NCBI GenBank assembly: GCA_024275165.1
Contig: JAJRZQ010000006.1
Location: 92,288 to 156,287 of the forward strand
Origin: a bacterium
GTDB lineage: Bacteria > SAR324 > XYD2-FULL-50-16
DNA length: 64,000 bases
Direction of reading: 5' to 3'
Numbering within the stretch: the stretch's first letter is position 1; the number at the start of each line of letters is the position of its first letter. This document shows positions 1 to 9,587 of the stretch, one piece after another. The notes beneath the pieces are model-generated. The model was not told where the DNA came from, searched no databases, and worked only from the letters and a program-made list of their open reading frames with translations. A program made the position numbers and the translations under genes.

Positions 1-301
1 TCTCTAAGATTTGCACAATCGCGGCAATCACCCCGATATAAGAAATAAAACCTAAAAAGCTCAAATCCGTATTGGGTAGCCCTGCCCAGGCCAAGGCCCC
101 CTCTTTGAGCACCAGAGAATAGATTAGGTTATTGACAGGTACCGTAATCGCCTGCACCAAAATAACCGCAATCCCCAATCCCATCGAGGTCTCAACTTTT
201 TTGGAGACCGCCAAAAAGGAACACATGCCCAGGAAAAACGCCAGGGCCATGTTTTCGATAAATAAGGACTTAATAAATAATGAAAGATAATGTTCGGCCA
301 T
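1..301 (-). CDS. nqrE: Na+-translocating NADH:quinone reductase subunit E (C-terminus beyond window)
   Basis: Integral membrane subunit of the sodium-pumping NADH:ubiquinone oxidoreductase in the inner membrane. Reading the minus strand from the ATG at 301 gives [20 protein letters not shown], then [19 protein letters not shown], both very close to the conserved start of NqrE. At least three hydrophobic segments are visible in the roughly 100 residues present, and the gene is cut by the window edge. It begins 2 bases after the nqrD stop, so it is the downstream member of the nqrABCDE operon. NqrE is related to RnfA, but the neighbouring NqrA and NqrB make Nqr certain. nqrF should lie beyond the edge. 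Confidence 0.95.
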   Translation of the reverse strand, partial: MAEHYLSLFIKSLFIENMALAFFLGMCSFLAVSKKVETSMGLGIAVILVQAITVPVNNLIYSLVLKEGALAWAGLPNTDLSFLGFISYIGVIAAIVQILE

Positions 302-303
302 GG

Positions 304-930
304 CTATTCCTTTTCCACCTGTTCAGGCTTGTAGGTACGCAAAGCCCAAATCAACAGACCAATAATAAAAAAGGCGGAGGGCGGCAGGATCATCAAGCCG
401 TTGACCGTGTACCAACCCCCCTCGGTGGTGGGGGTTAAAATGTTATGCCCAAAAAGTTTACCGGAACCCGCAAGCTCGCGGATCGCGCCCACGACAAAAA
501 GTAATGTCGAGTAACCCAATCCGTTGCCGATCCCATCTAAAAAACTCAACAAGGGGGGGTTTTTCATGGCAAAGGCCTCGGCCCTGCCCATGACAATACA
601 GTTGGTGATGATCAAGCCCACAAATACCGAAAGCTGTTTGGAAATACTAAAGGCATAGGCTTTTAAAACCTGATCTACCACAATCACCAAACTGGCAATG
701 ATGGTCATCTGCACGATGATCCGAATGCTGTTGGGGATCTGGTTGCGAATAGCGCTGATAAACAAGTTGGAAAAAGCAGTCACAAAGATCAGCGCGACGC
801 TCATGGCCGCGACCGTCTCTAACTTGCTGGTTACGGCAAGGGCGGAGCAGATGCCCAACACTTGCAGCATAATCGGGTTGTTGGCTAAAATAGGGTCTAA
901 CAAGACCCGTTTAGGGGTCAACTCAGCCAT
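304..930 (-). CDS. nqrD: Na+-translocating NADH:quinone reductase subunit D
   Basis: Membrane subunit of Na+-NQR (RnfE/NqrD family), about 208 residues with six hydrophobic segments. The ATG at 930 giving [20 protein letters not shown] is preferred, because the frame stays open 18 codons further upstream only into the nqrC coding region. From 930 the gene overlaps the nqrC stop by 8 bases, typical of translational coupling. The family motifs [16 protein letters not shown] and [17 protein letters not shown] are present. It pairs with NqrE to form the iron-binding membrane core of the pump. Confidence 0.95.
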   Translation of the reverse strand: MAELTPKRVLLDPILANNPIMLQVLGICSALAVTSKLETVAAMSVALIFVTAFSNLFISAIRNQIPNSIRIIVQMTIIASLVIVVDQVLKAYAFSISKQLSVFVGLIITNCIVMGRAEAFAMKNPPLLSFLDGIGNGLGYSTLLFVVGAIRELAGSGKLFGHNILTPTTEGGWYTVNGLMILPPSAFFIIGLLIWALRTYKPEQVEKE

Positions 931-1699
931 GGGTTTCTCCTCTTGTACGGAAGTTACGCAAAAAGGGAGCAAAGCCCTCTTCACCCAACCAGTAACGGAT
1001 TAGGTTGTTGACGCCGCGAGTCGTCAAGGTCGCGCCGCCCAAGCCGTCCATTGTGGTTATGGCACCGGGTCGATTGGGATCAACCCGACCTTTGATAACG
1101 CGAATCGCCAACTGGTCATTTTGATAAATATGCTTGCCGAGCCAGCGGTTTTTCCACAGAGGGTTTTCCACCTCGCCGCCTAGGCCCGGGGTCTCACCAT
1201 GGTCGTAAAAGGTAACGCCCTTCACCGTGTTGCCGTCTCCGCTCAGCGCGACAAAGGCATACATGGTAGACCACAACCCCTTTCCATAAACGGGTAGGAT
1301 CAGAGTTTCAATGCGGTCGCCCTGCTTGACCAGGTAAACCTTAGCGAGCCGAGAACGACTGCGGATCTTTGCGATATCCTTATCCGCGGGAATGCTCTCT
1401 ATGAGTTCCGGGTTTTTCATCGCCGCGCGAGGGTCAAAGGTGGTCGGGTCCATTTGATCGGTAAAGTGATCGGTATCCAAATCCACCAAACGAGGCTCAA
1501 TCTGCTCAAAGAGCTTTTCTATATCGCCCCCAGGGACCATCAAGCCCGCCGCCTCTAAGATGTTTTTTTTCTCTTCGAGGGCCTTGTTCCGCTCTTGCAA
1601 GGGTTTTAAGGCCACGACCGAACTGGAAACCAAGACCGCGCAAACAATACAGAGTACCGTCGCAACGAGGAGGGTTCGACTAACGGAGTCCTTATGCAT
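923..1699 (-). CDS. nqrC: Na+-translocating NADH:quinone reductase subunit C (covalent FMN)
   Basis: Periplasm-facing flavoprotein subunit of Na+-NQR, 258 residues. One N-terminal membrane helix lies at about residues 9-30. The C-terminal FMN-binding domain carries [10 protein letters not shown], where Thr224 matches the threonine that takes FMN through a phosphoester bond in this family. The usual SGAT appears here as GGAT, a mild variation. The start overlaps the nqrB stop by 8 bases (1692-1699) and its stop overlaps nqrD, so the three are tightly coupled. The flavin is normally attached by ApbE, which is not in this window. Confidence 0.95.
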   Translation of the reverse strand: MHKDSVSRTLLVATVLCIVCAVLVSSSVVALKPLQERNKALEEKKNILEAAGLMVPGGDIEKLFEQIEPRLVDLDTDHFTDQMDPTTFDPRAAMKNPELIESIPADKDIAKIRSRSRLAKVYLVKQGDRIETLILPVYGKGLWSTMYAFVALSGDGNTVKGVTFYDHGETPGLGGEVENPLWKNRWLGKHIYQNDQLAIRVIKGRVDPNRPGAITTMDGLGGATLTTRGVNNLIRYWLGEEGFAPFLRNFRTRGETHG

Positions 1700-2900
1700 G
1701 GCGTAAAGCCCTCCTTTTGATATTCGCCTTTAAAACGAAGTGGTCGATGACGGGGGCAAAGATATTGCCAAACAAAATCGCCAGCATCATCCCTTCAGGG
1801 AAGGCGGGATTAACCACCCGCACCAGCAGCACCATGACCCCGATTAAAAATCCGTAATAAAATTGCCCCTTTTGGGTCATGGCCGCGCTGACCGGATCGG
1901 TGGCCATATAAACCGCGCCAAAGGCAAAACCGCCCAAAACCAAATGCCAGATAAAAGGCAAGGCAAACATGGGGTTGGTGGCGCTACCGATTTCGTTGAA
2001 AATAAAACTCATGGTCATGCCGCCGAGCAGCACGCTTAAAATAATACGCCAGCTACCGATTCCCGTAGCGATCAGCACCAGGGCCCCAAAAAGACAACCC
2101 AAGGCACTGGTTTCCCCCATGGAACCGGGAATAAAACCGATAAAGGCATCCGACCACCTGACGCTCTGCTCTAAAGCCGAAAGCCCTCCGCTAGCGGCGA
2201 TGCTGAGCGGGGTCGCCCCGGAAAAACCGTCCACGGCAGTCCAAATCTGATCCCCTGAGATGGAAGCGGGGTAAGCAAAGAATAAAAAGGCCCGGCCCGT
2301 CAAGGCGGGGTTCATGAAGTTTTTGCCCGTACCGCCAAAAACCTCTTTCCCGATCACCACCCCAAAACTAACGCCTAGGGCAACCTGCCATAAGGGCATG
2401 GTCGGGGGAAGGATCAAGGGAAACAGCATTCCGGTGACTAAAAAACCTTCATTCACCTCATGGCCTCGTACAGAGGCAAAAATCACCTCCCAAAAACCAC
2501 CGACAATATGCACCACCAAAAAGATGGGCACAAACCAAGCAAGGCCGTGCAGTAGATTGTCATAGATGCTGGTAGGGTCAAAACCGACCCCCAGGGCGCT
2601 GAGCAGGCTGCCGCGCCACCCCTCGATTTCGCCCAAGCCCATTCCGGTTAAGGCTTGATTGGCTTGCAGCCCCGTATTATAGACCGCCATGATAATGCAA
2701 ATTTGCAACGCGATGATGACGGTAAACATCAAGCGTTTTAAGTCCAGGCCATCTCGCACATGGGTTTTGCCTTGAGTGACATCACCAGGAGTGAACAAAA
2801 GCGTATCTGCCATTTCATAAAGGGCATATAGCTTTTCATACTTTCCACCCTTGCTTACATGTGGATGAACCCGATCCAAGAGGTCGCGCAGAAATTTCAT
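1692..2900 (-). CDS. nqrB: Na+-translocating NADH:quinone reductase subunit B (covalent FMN)
   Basis: Largest membrane subunit of Na+-NQR, 402 residues with about ten hydrophobic segments. The motif [10 protein letters not shown] places the FMN-linked threonine at Thr230. The N-terminus [20 protein letters not shown] and the segment [20 protein letters not shown] are typical of NqrB. The gene follows the nqrA stop directly with no gap (2900/2901), so both lie in one transcript. In known complexes this subunit takes part in quinone binding and forms the sodium path. Confidence 0.96.
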   Translation of the reverse strand: MKFLRDLLDRVHPHVSKGGKYEKLYALYEMADTLLFTPGDVTQGKTHVRDGLDLKRLMFTVIIALQICIIMAVYNTGLQANQALTGMGLGEIEGWRGSLLSALGVGFDPTSIYDNLLHGLAWFVPIFLVVHIVGGFWEVIFASVRGHEVNEGFLVTGMLFPLILPPTMPLWQVALGVSFGVVIGKEVFGGTGKNFMNPALTGRAFLFFAYPASISGDQIWTAVDGFSGATPLSIAASGGLSALEQSVRWSDAFIGFIPGSMGETSALGCLFGALVLIATGIGSWRIILSVLLGGMTMSFIFNEIGSATNPMFALPFIWHLVLGGFAFGAVYMATDPVSAAMTQKGQFYYGFLIGVMVLLVRVVNPAFPEGMMLAILFGNIFAPVIDHFVLKANIKRRALRHA

Positions 2901-4250
2901 CTAGCCTTCCTTTTCAATGATCGTCAAATTTTCCCTTAAAAGAGGGCCGAAGTCGGTTTTGCCTGTATCCACGAAGGTGCAAAGAGCCAAGTCCTCTTCA
3001 TCGAGTTCCAAGCAACCTAAGTCTTGGGCTTGATCGGTGTCCTTCATGACCAAAGCCCGCAGCAAATAAGTGGGTTCAATATCCAAGGGCATCACCGCCT
3101 CAAACATCCCCGTGGGCACAATGGCGCGAGGGCTGCCCTCGGTGCTGGTCGTAAAGGCCTTGGATAAAAACCGGCCATAGGGGCCCGAAGCAAAGGCCAT
3201 GCTGACCGAGAATTTGGTAAACCCCGGGGCTTGCCAGCCCATAAAAACCCGCTCTCTCCCTTCTGCCAGAGCCGTTACCTGCAAACTAAAGCGACCTAGA
3301 TAAGCCAGTTCCCCTTGAGCTTGATGCCCCCAAAAAGGAGAGCCGGAAATGACCCGATTCTCTCCAACGCTCAACTCCCCTTGAGTGAGTTGATCCAAGT
3401 TGGCGCCAATTCGGGTGCGCAGCAAACGAGGCTCTTTCACTTGGGGCCCCGCCAAGGAGACCACTCGGTCCGTAAAGAGTTTACCGCTTTGAAAGAGATG
3501 GCCGATGGCGATAGCGTCTTGATAATTCAAGTACCAAACGCTTTTGTCGTGATGAACGGGGTCTAAAAAATGAATGTGGGTGCCGCTCAAACCGGCGGGG
3601 TGCTTGCCGGCGAACTTAACCGGGGTAACACCCGGTAAACGCACCGTAGGGGCCCATGCCCCCCCGCCGTAGCAGAGGTAAGTCTTGCCCTGGGTAAGCT
3701 TTTTCAAAACCATCAGGCCCCGGCAAAAGGCCTCGGTCTGCTCTAAAAGGTAATGGGTCGGATCCGCCGCGAGAGGGTTGGTATCCATGGCGTTGACAAA
3801 AATCGCCGCGGGAATCGCCTCCACCGCCGGGGACTTCGAAAAGGGACGGGTTCGCAAGGCGGTCCACAAACCCGATTCAATCAGTTGTTTGCGTACCGTA
3901 GCGGGGTCGAGCTTTTCGATTTCCTTGTCATCGAAAGCGGGAAAGGTCACTTCTTCTTCTTGCCGGCTTAAGTCAATCACTACGCTCAACAGGGCTCGCT
4001 TCTCCCCTCGGTTGATGGCGCTGACCTTCCCCCCGCCTGGAGAGGTAAACATCACGCCGGGATTTTTTTTATCCTCAAAAAGGGGCTGACCCTTTTTCAC
4101 GCTATCGCCGACCTGCACCAGCATAGTCGGCTTCATCCCATTGTAGTCCGGGCCCAAAAGGGCTACCTGCGAGACTTGGCGCCCCGAAGAAATCGTTTGA
4201 GTGGGTTTGCCTGTAATGGGCAGGTCCAGGCCTTTTTTGATCTTGATCAT
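2901..4250 (-). CDS. nqrA: Na+-translocating NADH:quinone reductase subunit A
   Basis: Cytoplasm-exposed, non-membrane subunit of Na+-NQR, 449 residues, the usual family length. It starts [20 protein letters not shown], the conserved NqrA opening, and contains [20 protein letters not shown] from the barrel-sandwich region. It is the first gene of the operon. The promoter should lie in 4251-4515, a divergent region shared with the permease gene on the other strand. Confidence 0.96.
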   Translation of the reverse strand: MIKIKKGLDLPITGKPTQTISSGRQVSQVALLGPDYNGMKPTMLVQVGDSVKKGQPLFEDKKNPGVMFTSPGGGKVSAINRGEKRALLSVVIDLSRQEEEVTFPAFDDKEIEKLDPATVRKQLIESGLWTALRTRPFSKSPAVEAIPAAIFVNAMDTNPLAADPTHYLLEQTEAFCRGLMVLKKLTQGKTYLCYGGGAWAPTVRLPGVTPVKFAGKHPAGLSGTHIHFLDPVHHDKSVWYLNYQDAIAIGHLFQSGKLFTDRVVSLAGPQVKEPRLLRTRIGANLDQLTQGELSVGENRVISGSPFWGHQAQGELAYLGRFSLQVTALAEGRERVFMGWQAPGFTKFSVSMAFASGPYGRFLSKAFTTSTEGSPRAIVPTGMFEAVMPLDIEPTYLLRALVMKDTDQAQDLGCLELDEEDLALCTFVDTGKTDFGPLLRENLTIIEKEG

Positions 4251-4450
4251 ATTGCCTTAATCCAATAGTCACGCATCCATTGCGGAGATTAGTCTCCAAT
4301 TTAAGCATAGCTTCATAGAAAAAAAAAGAACAAACTCGGCCAGAAACTGAAGTTTTTCCCCTTCTTTTCTCTTTTTGTTCTAAGTTGCATAGGCCTTATT
4401 CGTCTCAAAAACGGAAAAAGACCTCCTGCCAGCTTGTGCTTTGCAAAGTG

Positions 4451-4473
4451 GTTCCACTGCACTAAAGTGGAAC
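4451..4473. repeat. Perfect 8-bp inverted repeat (hairpin or operator)
   Basis: GTTCCACT at 4451-4458 and AGTGGAAC at 4466-4473 are perfect reverse complements around a 7-base spacer. They lie 43 bases before the permease start and about 200 bases upstream of nqrA, in the divergent intergenic region. No T-run follows, so an operator or mRNA hairpin is more likely than a terminator. The rest of 4251-4515 shows only AT-rich sequence with no gene. Confidence 0.4.
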
Positions 4474-4515
4474 AGAAACCGATGCTTAGCACCGGATACA
4501 GCAAATTGCAAATTA

Positions 4516-5370
4516 ATGAATCTGAATATTCAAAAAATCATCGACTCTTCCAAGGTTCAAGGAACCCTATTGCAGATTCTGCTTTTTACCCTTGCTTTAG
4601 CCACCTTGGCCCCTTTATGGGTCATGGCCGTAACCAGTTTGATCTCCGGCGCGGGGGAATTGTGACTCCATTCTTTTTGGCCCAACCTCAAAGATTTAAC
4701 CTGGAAAAACTACAGCGAAGTTTGGACAGAGGGAAATTTTGGAATCTATTTTTTCAACAGCCTCATCGTCACCTTAGCCATCACCCTGTTCAACCTGCTC
4801 TTTGATTCTCTGGCGGCCTATGCCCTAGCCCGGAGAGAGTTCCCCCTCAAGGGGCCCTTGATGGTGCTGATCTTAGCGAAATTGATGATCCCCGCCGCTG
4901 TTTTGATGGTCCCGACCTTTGTCTTAATCAAGGGGATGGGGCTCTACGATAGCCACTTGGCCCTGATTTTACCGATGGTAGCAGAGACCTTCGGGATTTT
5001 TTTACTCCGCCAATACATGCTCAGCCTACCCAAGGAGTTGGAAGAAGCGGCAAGGCTGGAAGGAGCATCGGACTTTTATATCTTTTTCACCTTGATTCTC
5101 CCCCTCTGCCGACCCGCCTTGGCCGTGGTCGCCATCCATTCGGTGCTGGTGAGTTGGAATGCCTATATCTACCCCTTAATCCTCACCAGTTCCGACAGCA
5201 TGCGCACCCTTCCCCTAGGAATCGCCTTTTACCGGGCAAGCCACGCGGGGGTGGACGCGGGGCACCTGATGGCGGGCAGCATGATCGCCAGCCTGCCGGT
5301 GATTTTGACTTTTTTGGTTTTTCAAAAACAGATCATCAAGGGCCTCACCCAAGGCGCGGTAAAGGGCTGA
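4516..5370 (+). pseudogene. Sugar/glycerol-3-phosphate ABC transporter permease (UgpE/MalG type) with in-frame TGA
   Basis: Inner-membrane permease of a carbohydrate-uptake ABC transporter. The frame from ATG 4516 encodes the first membrane segment up to GAGEL, meets TGA at 4663-4665 (codon 50), and then continues in the same frame through LHSFWPNLKDLTWKNYSEVW to the stop at 5368-5370. The later part is intact, with several membrane helices and the cytoplasmic EAA loop EEAARLEGASDFYIFFTLIL that contacts the ATPase. TGG (Trp) to TGA is the simplest explanation. No binding protein or partner permease is adjacent. A UgpC-type ATPase lies 29 kb away. Nonsense mutation or consensus error cannot be told apart here. 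Confidence 0.75.
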
Positions 5371-5374
5371 ACCC

Positions 5375-5875
5375 ATGGAAGGCTTAGGGGAGTTTTTCTA
5401 CGCCACCGAAGGGGAGGCCATTCAACATTATCTATTAAGCTTCGGGGCCTGGGCCGCGGCAGTGAGTTTCGCCTTGATGCTCTTGCAGGCCTTGATCGCC
5501 CCCTTGCCTGCCTTTGCGGTCACCTTAGGCAACGGGCTTTTATTCGGCTTCTTTTGGGGTGGATGTTTAAGCCTGCTCAGCGGAGTGGCGGCCGCTTTTT
5601 TGGGCTATGAACTGGCTCGGGCCTTAGGCCGGGGTTGGGTTCAGGGCAAATTGGGCGAAAAAAGGTTTTTGCAGGCGCGGCGCTGGGTCGAGCGCTGGGG
5701 AATCGGGGCCTTGGTGGCCCTGCGCTTGATCCCCTTTCTCCCCTTCGACCCCTTGAGTTATTTCCTGGGTTTAAGCCCCATGAGTCGGCGGAGCTTTCTG
5801 CTTGCCAACCTAGTGGGGCAAGCGCCGGGGGCTTTTTTCTACGCTGGGGTGGGGGCAGGGCTGGCACAATTTTAG
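5375..5875 (+). CDS. TVP38/TMEM64 family (VTT domain) inner-membrane protein
   Basis: Small polytopic membrane protein of the DedA/VTT superfamily, 166 residues. The hallmark GNGLLFGFFWGGCLSLLSG is followed by a reentrant-type segment with RLIPFLPFDPLSYFLGLSPM, the conserved arginine and proline stretch of the family. Members act in lipid or proton-linked membrane homeostasis, but the substrate here is unknown. It starts 4 bases after the permease stop, so the two are probably co-transcribed. At 166 residues it is on the short side for the family. Confidence 0.8.
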   Translation: MEGLGEFFYATEGEAIQHYLLSFGAWAAAVSFALMLLQALIAPLPAFAVTLGNGLLFGFFWGGCLSLLSGVAAAFLGYELARALGRGWVQGKLGEKRFLQARRWVERWGIGALVALRLIPFLPFDPLSYFLGLSPMSRRSFLLANLVGQAPGAFFYAGVGAGLAQF

Positions 5876-5973
5876 ATGCCGCTGGATCATTCCTGGCTGC
5901 CGGAAACCTTGCCTTGAGGCACAGGAACTCACTAAAAATAAAAAGCCGCGCAGCCGCAAGGCCCCAAAAACCT

Positions 5974-6210
5974 CTAGCCCTGCCCCCTCTGCCGGCAAGC
6001 TTGAGAACAATAAAGCTTCCCGCCTTTTTTCAAACTCTCCTCTTCCTTGACCCAGGTGCCGCAGACCGTACATGGCACTAATTTGTTTTCTTTTTTGATC
6101 TCCGGCCTGGGGGCGCCAAAAAGACTCCGCAACTTTTTGCGCGCCAGCGCCTTGACCAGCCGATAGCCGAAATACAAAGCAACGATAAAAATAAAAATCT
6201 TAATCAACAT
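5974..6210 (-). CDS. Small membrane-anchored zinc-ribbon protein (PP0621-like)
   Basis: 78 residues. The N-terminal hydrophobic helix at about residues 3-17 is followed by a basic stretch and a four-cysteine zinc ribbon, CTVCGTW then YCSQACRQRG (CxxC and CxxxC). This layout matches the small PP0621-type proteins of unknown function. The start overlaps the trpF stop by 7 bases (6204-6210), so it is the last gene of the trp transcript. Any link to tryptophan synthesis is positional only. The 98 bases between it and the convergent VTT gene show no clear terminator. Confidence 0.7.
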   Translation of the reverse strand: MLIKIFIFIVALYFGYRLVKALARKKLRSLFGAPRPEIKKENKLVPCTVCGTWVKEEESLKKGGKLYCSQACRQRGQG

Positions 6211-6836
6211 GGAAGCCGACCCAGGTTTTGCAGCAATTGGGCCAGCAAGGCAAAATCCTTGATCCCCGGGGATTCTTCCACTCCGCTCGAAAGATCCAAT
6301 CCGTAAAGTTGTACCGCCCGCGTCGCCCGCACTACATTTCCCGGGGTCAGCCCCCCCGCCAAGATCACCTTGCAGCGCAGGCTTGCCGCTTGAGCCAAAG
6401 ACCAGTCAAAGGGTTTCCCCATGCCCCCGACCCCTTGATCCGAATAAGCGTCGAGCAGCACAAACTCCAGCCCCAAGGCCTCAATCTCGGCTAAATCCCC
6501 CGCCTCTTTCACCCTCAAGGCCTTCAACCAGGAAACCCCGACCCGGTCCAACTCATCCAAATAGGCACGCCCCTCAGAGCCATGCAATTGCGCCAATCCC
6601 AAGCCCGTGGTTTGCATGATCTCAATCAGGCGATCTAAAGGCTGATCCACAAAAACCCCTACGGACTGCTGCAAAGGCCCCACGGCCCGCGCCAAGCGTT
6701 TCAGTTGGGCCACTTCCACATGACGGGGCGATGCGGCATGGTGGATAAAGCCCACCGCGTCAATCGCCAAGTTCGCCGCTGCCTTAACCTGTTGGACCTG
6801 GGTAAAGCCGCAAATTTTTAAACGAGGCAAACTCAT
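6204..6836 (-). CDS. trpF: Phosphoribosylanthranilate isomerase
   Basis: Third step of the tryptophan pathway: Amadori rearrangement of N-(5-phosphoribosyl)anthranilate to CdRP by a cytoplasmic TIM-barrel enzyme. 210 residues. The catalytic base Cys9 lies in LKICGFT and the catalytic acid Asp129 in VLLDAYSDQGVGG. The phosphate-binding loops near AGGLTPGNV and DLSSGVEESPGIKD are intact. The start overlaps the trpC stop by 4 bases (ATGA), so trpD-trpC-trpF is translationally coupled. Confidence 0.96.
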   Translation of the reverse strand: MSLPRLKICGFTQVQQVKAAANLAIDAVGFIHHAASPRHVEVAQLKRLARAVGPLQQSVGVFVDQPLDRLIEIMQTTGLGLAQLHGSEGRAYLDELDRVGVSWLKALRVKEAGDLAEIEALGLEFVLLDAYSDQGVGGMGKPFDWSLAQAASLRCKVILAGGLTPGNVVRATRAVQLYGLDLSSGVEESPGIKDFALLAQLLQNLGRLPC

Positions 6837-7615
6837 AACCCCTCCACTAAAGAAGGGATCAGGCTACCGGGGTCTTGCGCCCTCATCAAGACTTCTCCAA
6901 CTAAAACCGCATGATAACCAGCGGCATACAGAGTTTGGCAATCTTTCGCGTTGCCAATCCCCGATTCGCTGACCCGAATCACCCCTTCTGGAAACCGAGG
7001 CGCCAAGCGCAAGCTGGTGTCTAAACTGGTTTCAAAAGTCTTTAAATTGCGGTTATTCACCCCGATCAGCTTTGCCCCCACCTCTAAAGCGCGGTCTTGC
7101 TCTTCCTCGTCATGCACCTCTACCAGCACGCTCAGGCCAAAACTCAAGGCCAAGCGATGGAAGTAATCGAGCTGCTTTTGGGATAAACTCGCACAGATCA
7201 AGAGAACCGCGTCCGCGCCCATTTCATAAGATTCTCGGATCTGGCGCGGGTCCACCATAAAATCTTTGCGTAAAATAGGGAGTTGAACCACGGCCCGAAT
7301 CGCCTTTAAGTAATCCGCGTGGCCTTGAAAATAATTCTCTTCAGTTAAAACGCTCAAACAAGCCGCGCCCTGTCGGGCGTAGCTGCGGGCAAACTCGAGG
7401 GGGAAAAAATCTTTGCGGATCAACCCTTTAGAAGGGCTCGCTTTTTTAACCTCCGCAATGACCGAAAGCCCGCCCCCCGCCAAAGCCCCGATAAAATCCA
7501 AGGGCACCCGCTCATCTCGAGGGCCTTTGAGCAGGTCAGATTCGGCCATATGACCCAAACGGGCATCGACCTCCAACCGCTTATCCCGATTGATCCGCGC
7601 TAGAATATCGCTCAT
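6833..7615 (-). CDS. trpC: Indole-3-glycerol phosphate synthase
   Basis: Cyclises CdRP to indole-3-glycerol phosphate, the fourth tryptophan step, in the cytoplasm. 260 residues, monofunctional (trpF is separate). Conserved motifs include VIAEVKKASPSKGLIRKDF with the catalytic lysine and glutamate, PILRKDFMVDPRQIRESYEM, and LIGVNNRNLKTFETSLDTS. It overlaps trpD by 4 bases upstream and trpF by 4 bases downstream. Confidence 0.97.
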   Translation of the reverse strand: MSDILARINRDKRLEVDARLGHMAESDLLKGPRDERVPLDFIGALAGGGLSVIAEVKKASPSKGLIRKDFFPLEFARSYARQGAACLSVLTEENYFQGHADYLKAIRAVVQLPILRKDFMVDPRQIRESYEMGADAVLLICASLSQKQLDYFHRLALSFGLSVLVEVHDEEEQDRALEVGAKLIGVNNRNLKTFETSLDTSLRLAPRFPEGVIRVSESGIGNAKDCQTLYAAGYHAVLVGEVLMRAQDPGSLIPSLVEGL

Positions 7616-8628
7616 GCAAAACCGTTGGAAACCTGGATGAGCCTCTCTAGAGCCTGCAACCCCACTTGCTCGCCCAACAGGGCTTCTGCCCGCTGAAAGG
7701 CCTCTTTAAAGTTCAGCCCTTCAGCGGCGGCCAAGACAAAACCCGCGTTCAGCGCGACCACTTCTCGCTTAGGGCCTCGCAACGCCCCCCCAAGAATCTC
7801 GCGGCAAGTCACGGCGTTTTCCGCCGCGCTGCCTCCGGCAATCTCTGTGAGCGGCACCTTTTCATAACCAAACATCTCCGGGTCGAACTCGAATTCCTCA
7901 ATCTCTCCGTTCGGGGCCAAATGGGCTACCAGGGTATTTTCGCTCAGAGCGACCTCATCAAAACCGGAAACCCCACTGACCACAAAACCGGATTGAACCC
8001 CCAAGCCCTTTAATACCCTGGCCATCACCCCGACCAATTGAGGGTCAAAGAGCCCTAAAACCTGTACATTCGCCCCTGCCGGATTGGTCAAGGGCCCCAA
8101 CAGATTAAACAGAGTGCGCACCCCCAACTCTTTTCTCACCGGCACCACATGCCTCATGGCCGAATGCAGGGCAGGGGCAAACAAAAAACCGATCCCCGCC
8201 TGGTCAATACATTGCCCCACCTGCTGCGGGGTTAGGTCGATTTTCACCCCCAGCGCCTCCAGCACATCGGCGCTACCCGAGCGAGAAGTCATGCTCCGGT
8301 TGCCGTGCTTGGCTACCTTATGCCCCGCGCCGGCCATCAACAAAGCGACGGTAGTCGAAATATTGATGCTCCCCGAGGCGTCCCCCCCCGTGCCGCAGGT
8401 GTCGACCACCTGCGCGTAGTCCGCCGCAATCGGAGTCGCCTTTTCTCGCATCACTTGCGCAAAAACCGTGATTTCTTCCGCTGTTTCCCCCTTCATGCGC
8501 AAGGCCACTAAAAAGGCCGCCATGACCGGAGGGGAAAGTTCCCCCCCCATCAAGGCCTCCATGAGGGTTCTTGCCTCTGAACTGGTCAAATTTTCTTTCC
8601 GAATTACCTTTTCCAGTAGTCCTTTCAT
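7612..8628 (-). CDS. trpD: Anthranilate phosphoribosyltransferase
   Basis: Transfers phosphoribose from PRPP to anthranilate, the second committed tryptophan step. 338 residues, not fused to TrpG. The PRPP-binding loop CGTGGDASGSINIST and the KHGNRSMTSRSGSADVLEAL segment are intact. It is the first gene of this trp cluster. trpE and trpG are not adjacent and must lie elsewhere. A candidate promoter sits at 8658-8686, just upstream. Confidence 0.97.
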   Translation of the reverse strand: MKGLLEKVIRKENLTSSEARTLMEALMGGELSPPVMAAFLVALRMKGETAEEITVFAQVMREKATPIAADYAQVVDTCGTGGDASGSINISTTVALLMAGAGHKVAKHGNRSMTSRSGSADVLEALGVKIDLTPQQVGQCIDQAGIGFLFAPALHSAMRHVVPVRKELGVRTLFNLLGPLTNPAGANVQVLGLFDPQLVGVMARVLKGLGVQSGFVVSGVSGFDEVALSENTLVAHLAPNGEIEEFEFDPEMFGYEKVPLTEIAGGSAAENAVTCREILGGALRGPKREVVALNAGFVLAAAEGLNFKEAFQRAEALLGEQVGLQALERLIQVSNGFA

Positions 8629-8657
8629 GATTTATCGTTTGCTGGGGTTGACCTTTT

Positions 8658-8686
8658 AAAATAAAGAAAAAACGCTTAAAAATCAA
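8658..8686 (-). promoter_or_regulatory. Candidate sigma-70 promoter for trpDCF
   Basis: On the minus strand, TTGATT (8686-8681) is followed after 17 bases by TATTTT (8663-8658), each 4 of 6 matches to consensus. Transcription would begin about 20-25 bases before the trpD ATG at 8628, leaving little room for an attenuator leader. Based on spacing and position only. Confidence 0.4.
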
Positions 8687-8733
8687 GGCTTGATTGAAGG
8701 AGCTTATTTCATGGCCAGATTGAAAAGTTTCCA

Positions 8734-8763
8734 TTGCTTTTTTTGATTTTTTTAAGATATTAT
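8734..8763 (+). promoter_or_regulatory. Candidate promoter for bacteriohemerythrin
   Basis: TTGCTT (8734-8739), an 18-base spacer and TATTAT (8758-8763, 5 of 6) precede the bacteriohemerythrin gene. A Shine-Dalgarno GGAG follows at 8806-8809, 5 bases before the ATG. The -35 is weak, so this call is tentative. It is divergent from the trp promoter in the same 186-base gap. Confidence 0.35.
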
Positions 8764-8814
8764 CTATTGTCATGCAGAGCCAATCAAAATTAATTTCTTC
8801 TTAATGGAGCAGCC

Positions 8815-9225
8815 ATGCCTCTTCTGACTTGGAACGAAAACCTAAGTGTTAAAATTCTCTCTATCGACAATCAGCACAAACGATTGATTGATTTAATCAA
8901 TCAACTGCAAGACGCCATGTCTAGTGGAGACTCGCGTTCGGTCTTGGGTGAGATTTTCGATGGTTTACTGAATTACACGATTGAGCATTTTAAGTTTGAG
9001 CAAGACCTTTTTGCAAAGTACGGGTTCCCCGGTGCCGAGGACCACATTAAAGAACACGACCAATTCACCCAAAAGGTAGGCGACCTGCACAAGCAGTTTG
9101 TAGGGAGCAGCAACTTCATGATCGGGGTGGATGTAATGAAGTTCTTGACCGACTGGTTGGTCAACCACATCCAAGGGGTTGATAAAGGTTATTCTGACTT
9201 TCTGATCGCCAAAGGGGTCAAATAA
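8815..9225 (+). CDS. Bacteriohemerythrin
   Basis: Non-heme di-iron oxygen-binding protein, cytoplasmic four-helix bundle of 136 residues, the usual single-domain length. All seven iron ligands are present in order: His21 (DNQHKRL), His58 and Glu62 (EHFKFEQ), His77 and His81 (DHIKEH), His118 (NHIQ) and Asp123. The start is supported by GGAG 5 bases upstream. It is monocistronic, with a divergent trp operon upstream and a non-coding stretch downstream. Such proteins serve oxygen carriage or sensing, and which applies here cannot be read from the sequence. Confidence 0.95.
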   Translation: MPLLTWNENLSVKILSIDNQHKRLIDLINQLQDAMSSGDSRSVLGEIFDGLLNYTIEHFKFEQDLFAKYGFPGAEDHIKEHDQFTQKVGDLHKQFVGSSNFMIGVDVMKFLTDWLVNHIQGVDKGYSDFLIAKGVK

Positions 9226-9239
9226 CTTTCAGTTCGCGA

Positions 9240-9296
9240 CCCCGCAACCCGGCAAAGCGCATCGAAGAAAGCGCCTACTCGACAAAACTTGCGGGG
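9240..9296. repeat. Inverted repeat CCCCGCAA/TTGCGGGG
   Basis: Arms at 9240-9247 and 9289-9296 are perfect complements, with a 41-base interior that itself contains GCGC/GCGC arms. It begins 15 bases after the bacteriohemerythrin stop. No U-tract follows, so this is not a classical terminator. Confidence 0.4.
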
Positions 9297-9564
9297 CCTC
9301 GGCTCTCTCCAGCACCCCCTTCCAGACCGGAAATAAAAATTAGGTTGCCCCGTGGAAAAGGCCTCACTCAAGAGGTCCAGGCCCGCAAAGCGATTCACTT
9401 AAGGACCCCTCTGAAAAACTCCTTGCCTACCGCTTGCTCAAGCGTTAGGTTCGTGCCCTTCGGGCTGATTATAGCCCCTGAGGCGCATTGAGCTTTTCGG
9501 TCTTTTCGGTGGGGAATGAAATCCACAATCCCAACGCGAATCAACAAGTACCACTTTTTGATTG

Positions 9565-9586
9565 GGCAAGGCATCCCTGCCTTGCC
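9565..9586. repeat. Hairpin GGCAAGGC / GCCTTGCC
   Basis: Perfect 8-bp stem at 9565-9572 and 9579-9586 with loop ATCCCT. It abuts the next hairpin at 9587-9615, giving two stems back to back, as in REP-type elements. Confidence 0.55.
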
Positions 9587-9587
9587 G

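Noticed and set aside
4516..5370. TGA recoded as tryptophan or selenocysteine
   Set aside because: TGA ends many intact genes here (nqrC, hisH, tesA), and no SECIS-type structure or selenoprotein family is indicated.
5635..6081. 148-codon plus-strand frame overlapping the VTT gene
   Set aside because: It is an out-of-frame shadow of a GC-rich membrane-protein gene and has no family features.
9240..9296. Integron attC or other recombination site
   Set aside because: No core sites, no gene cassette and no integrase were seen; only the inverted repeat is present.
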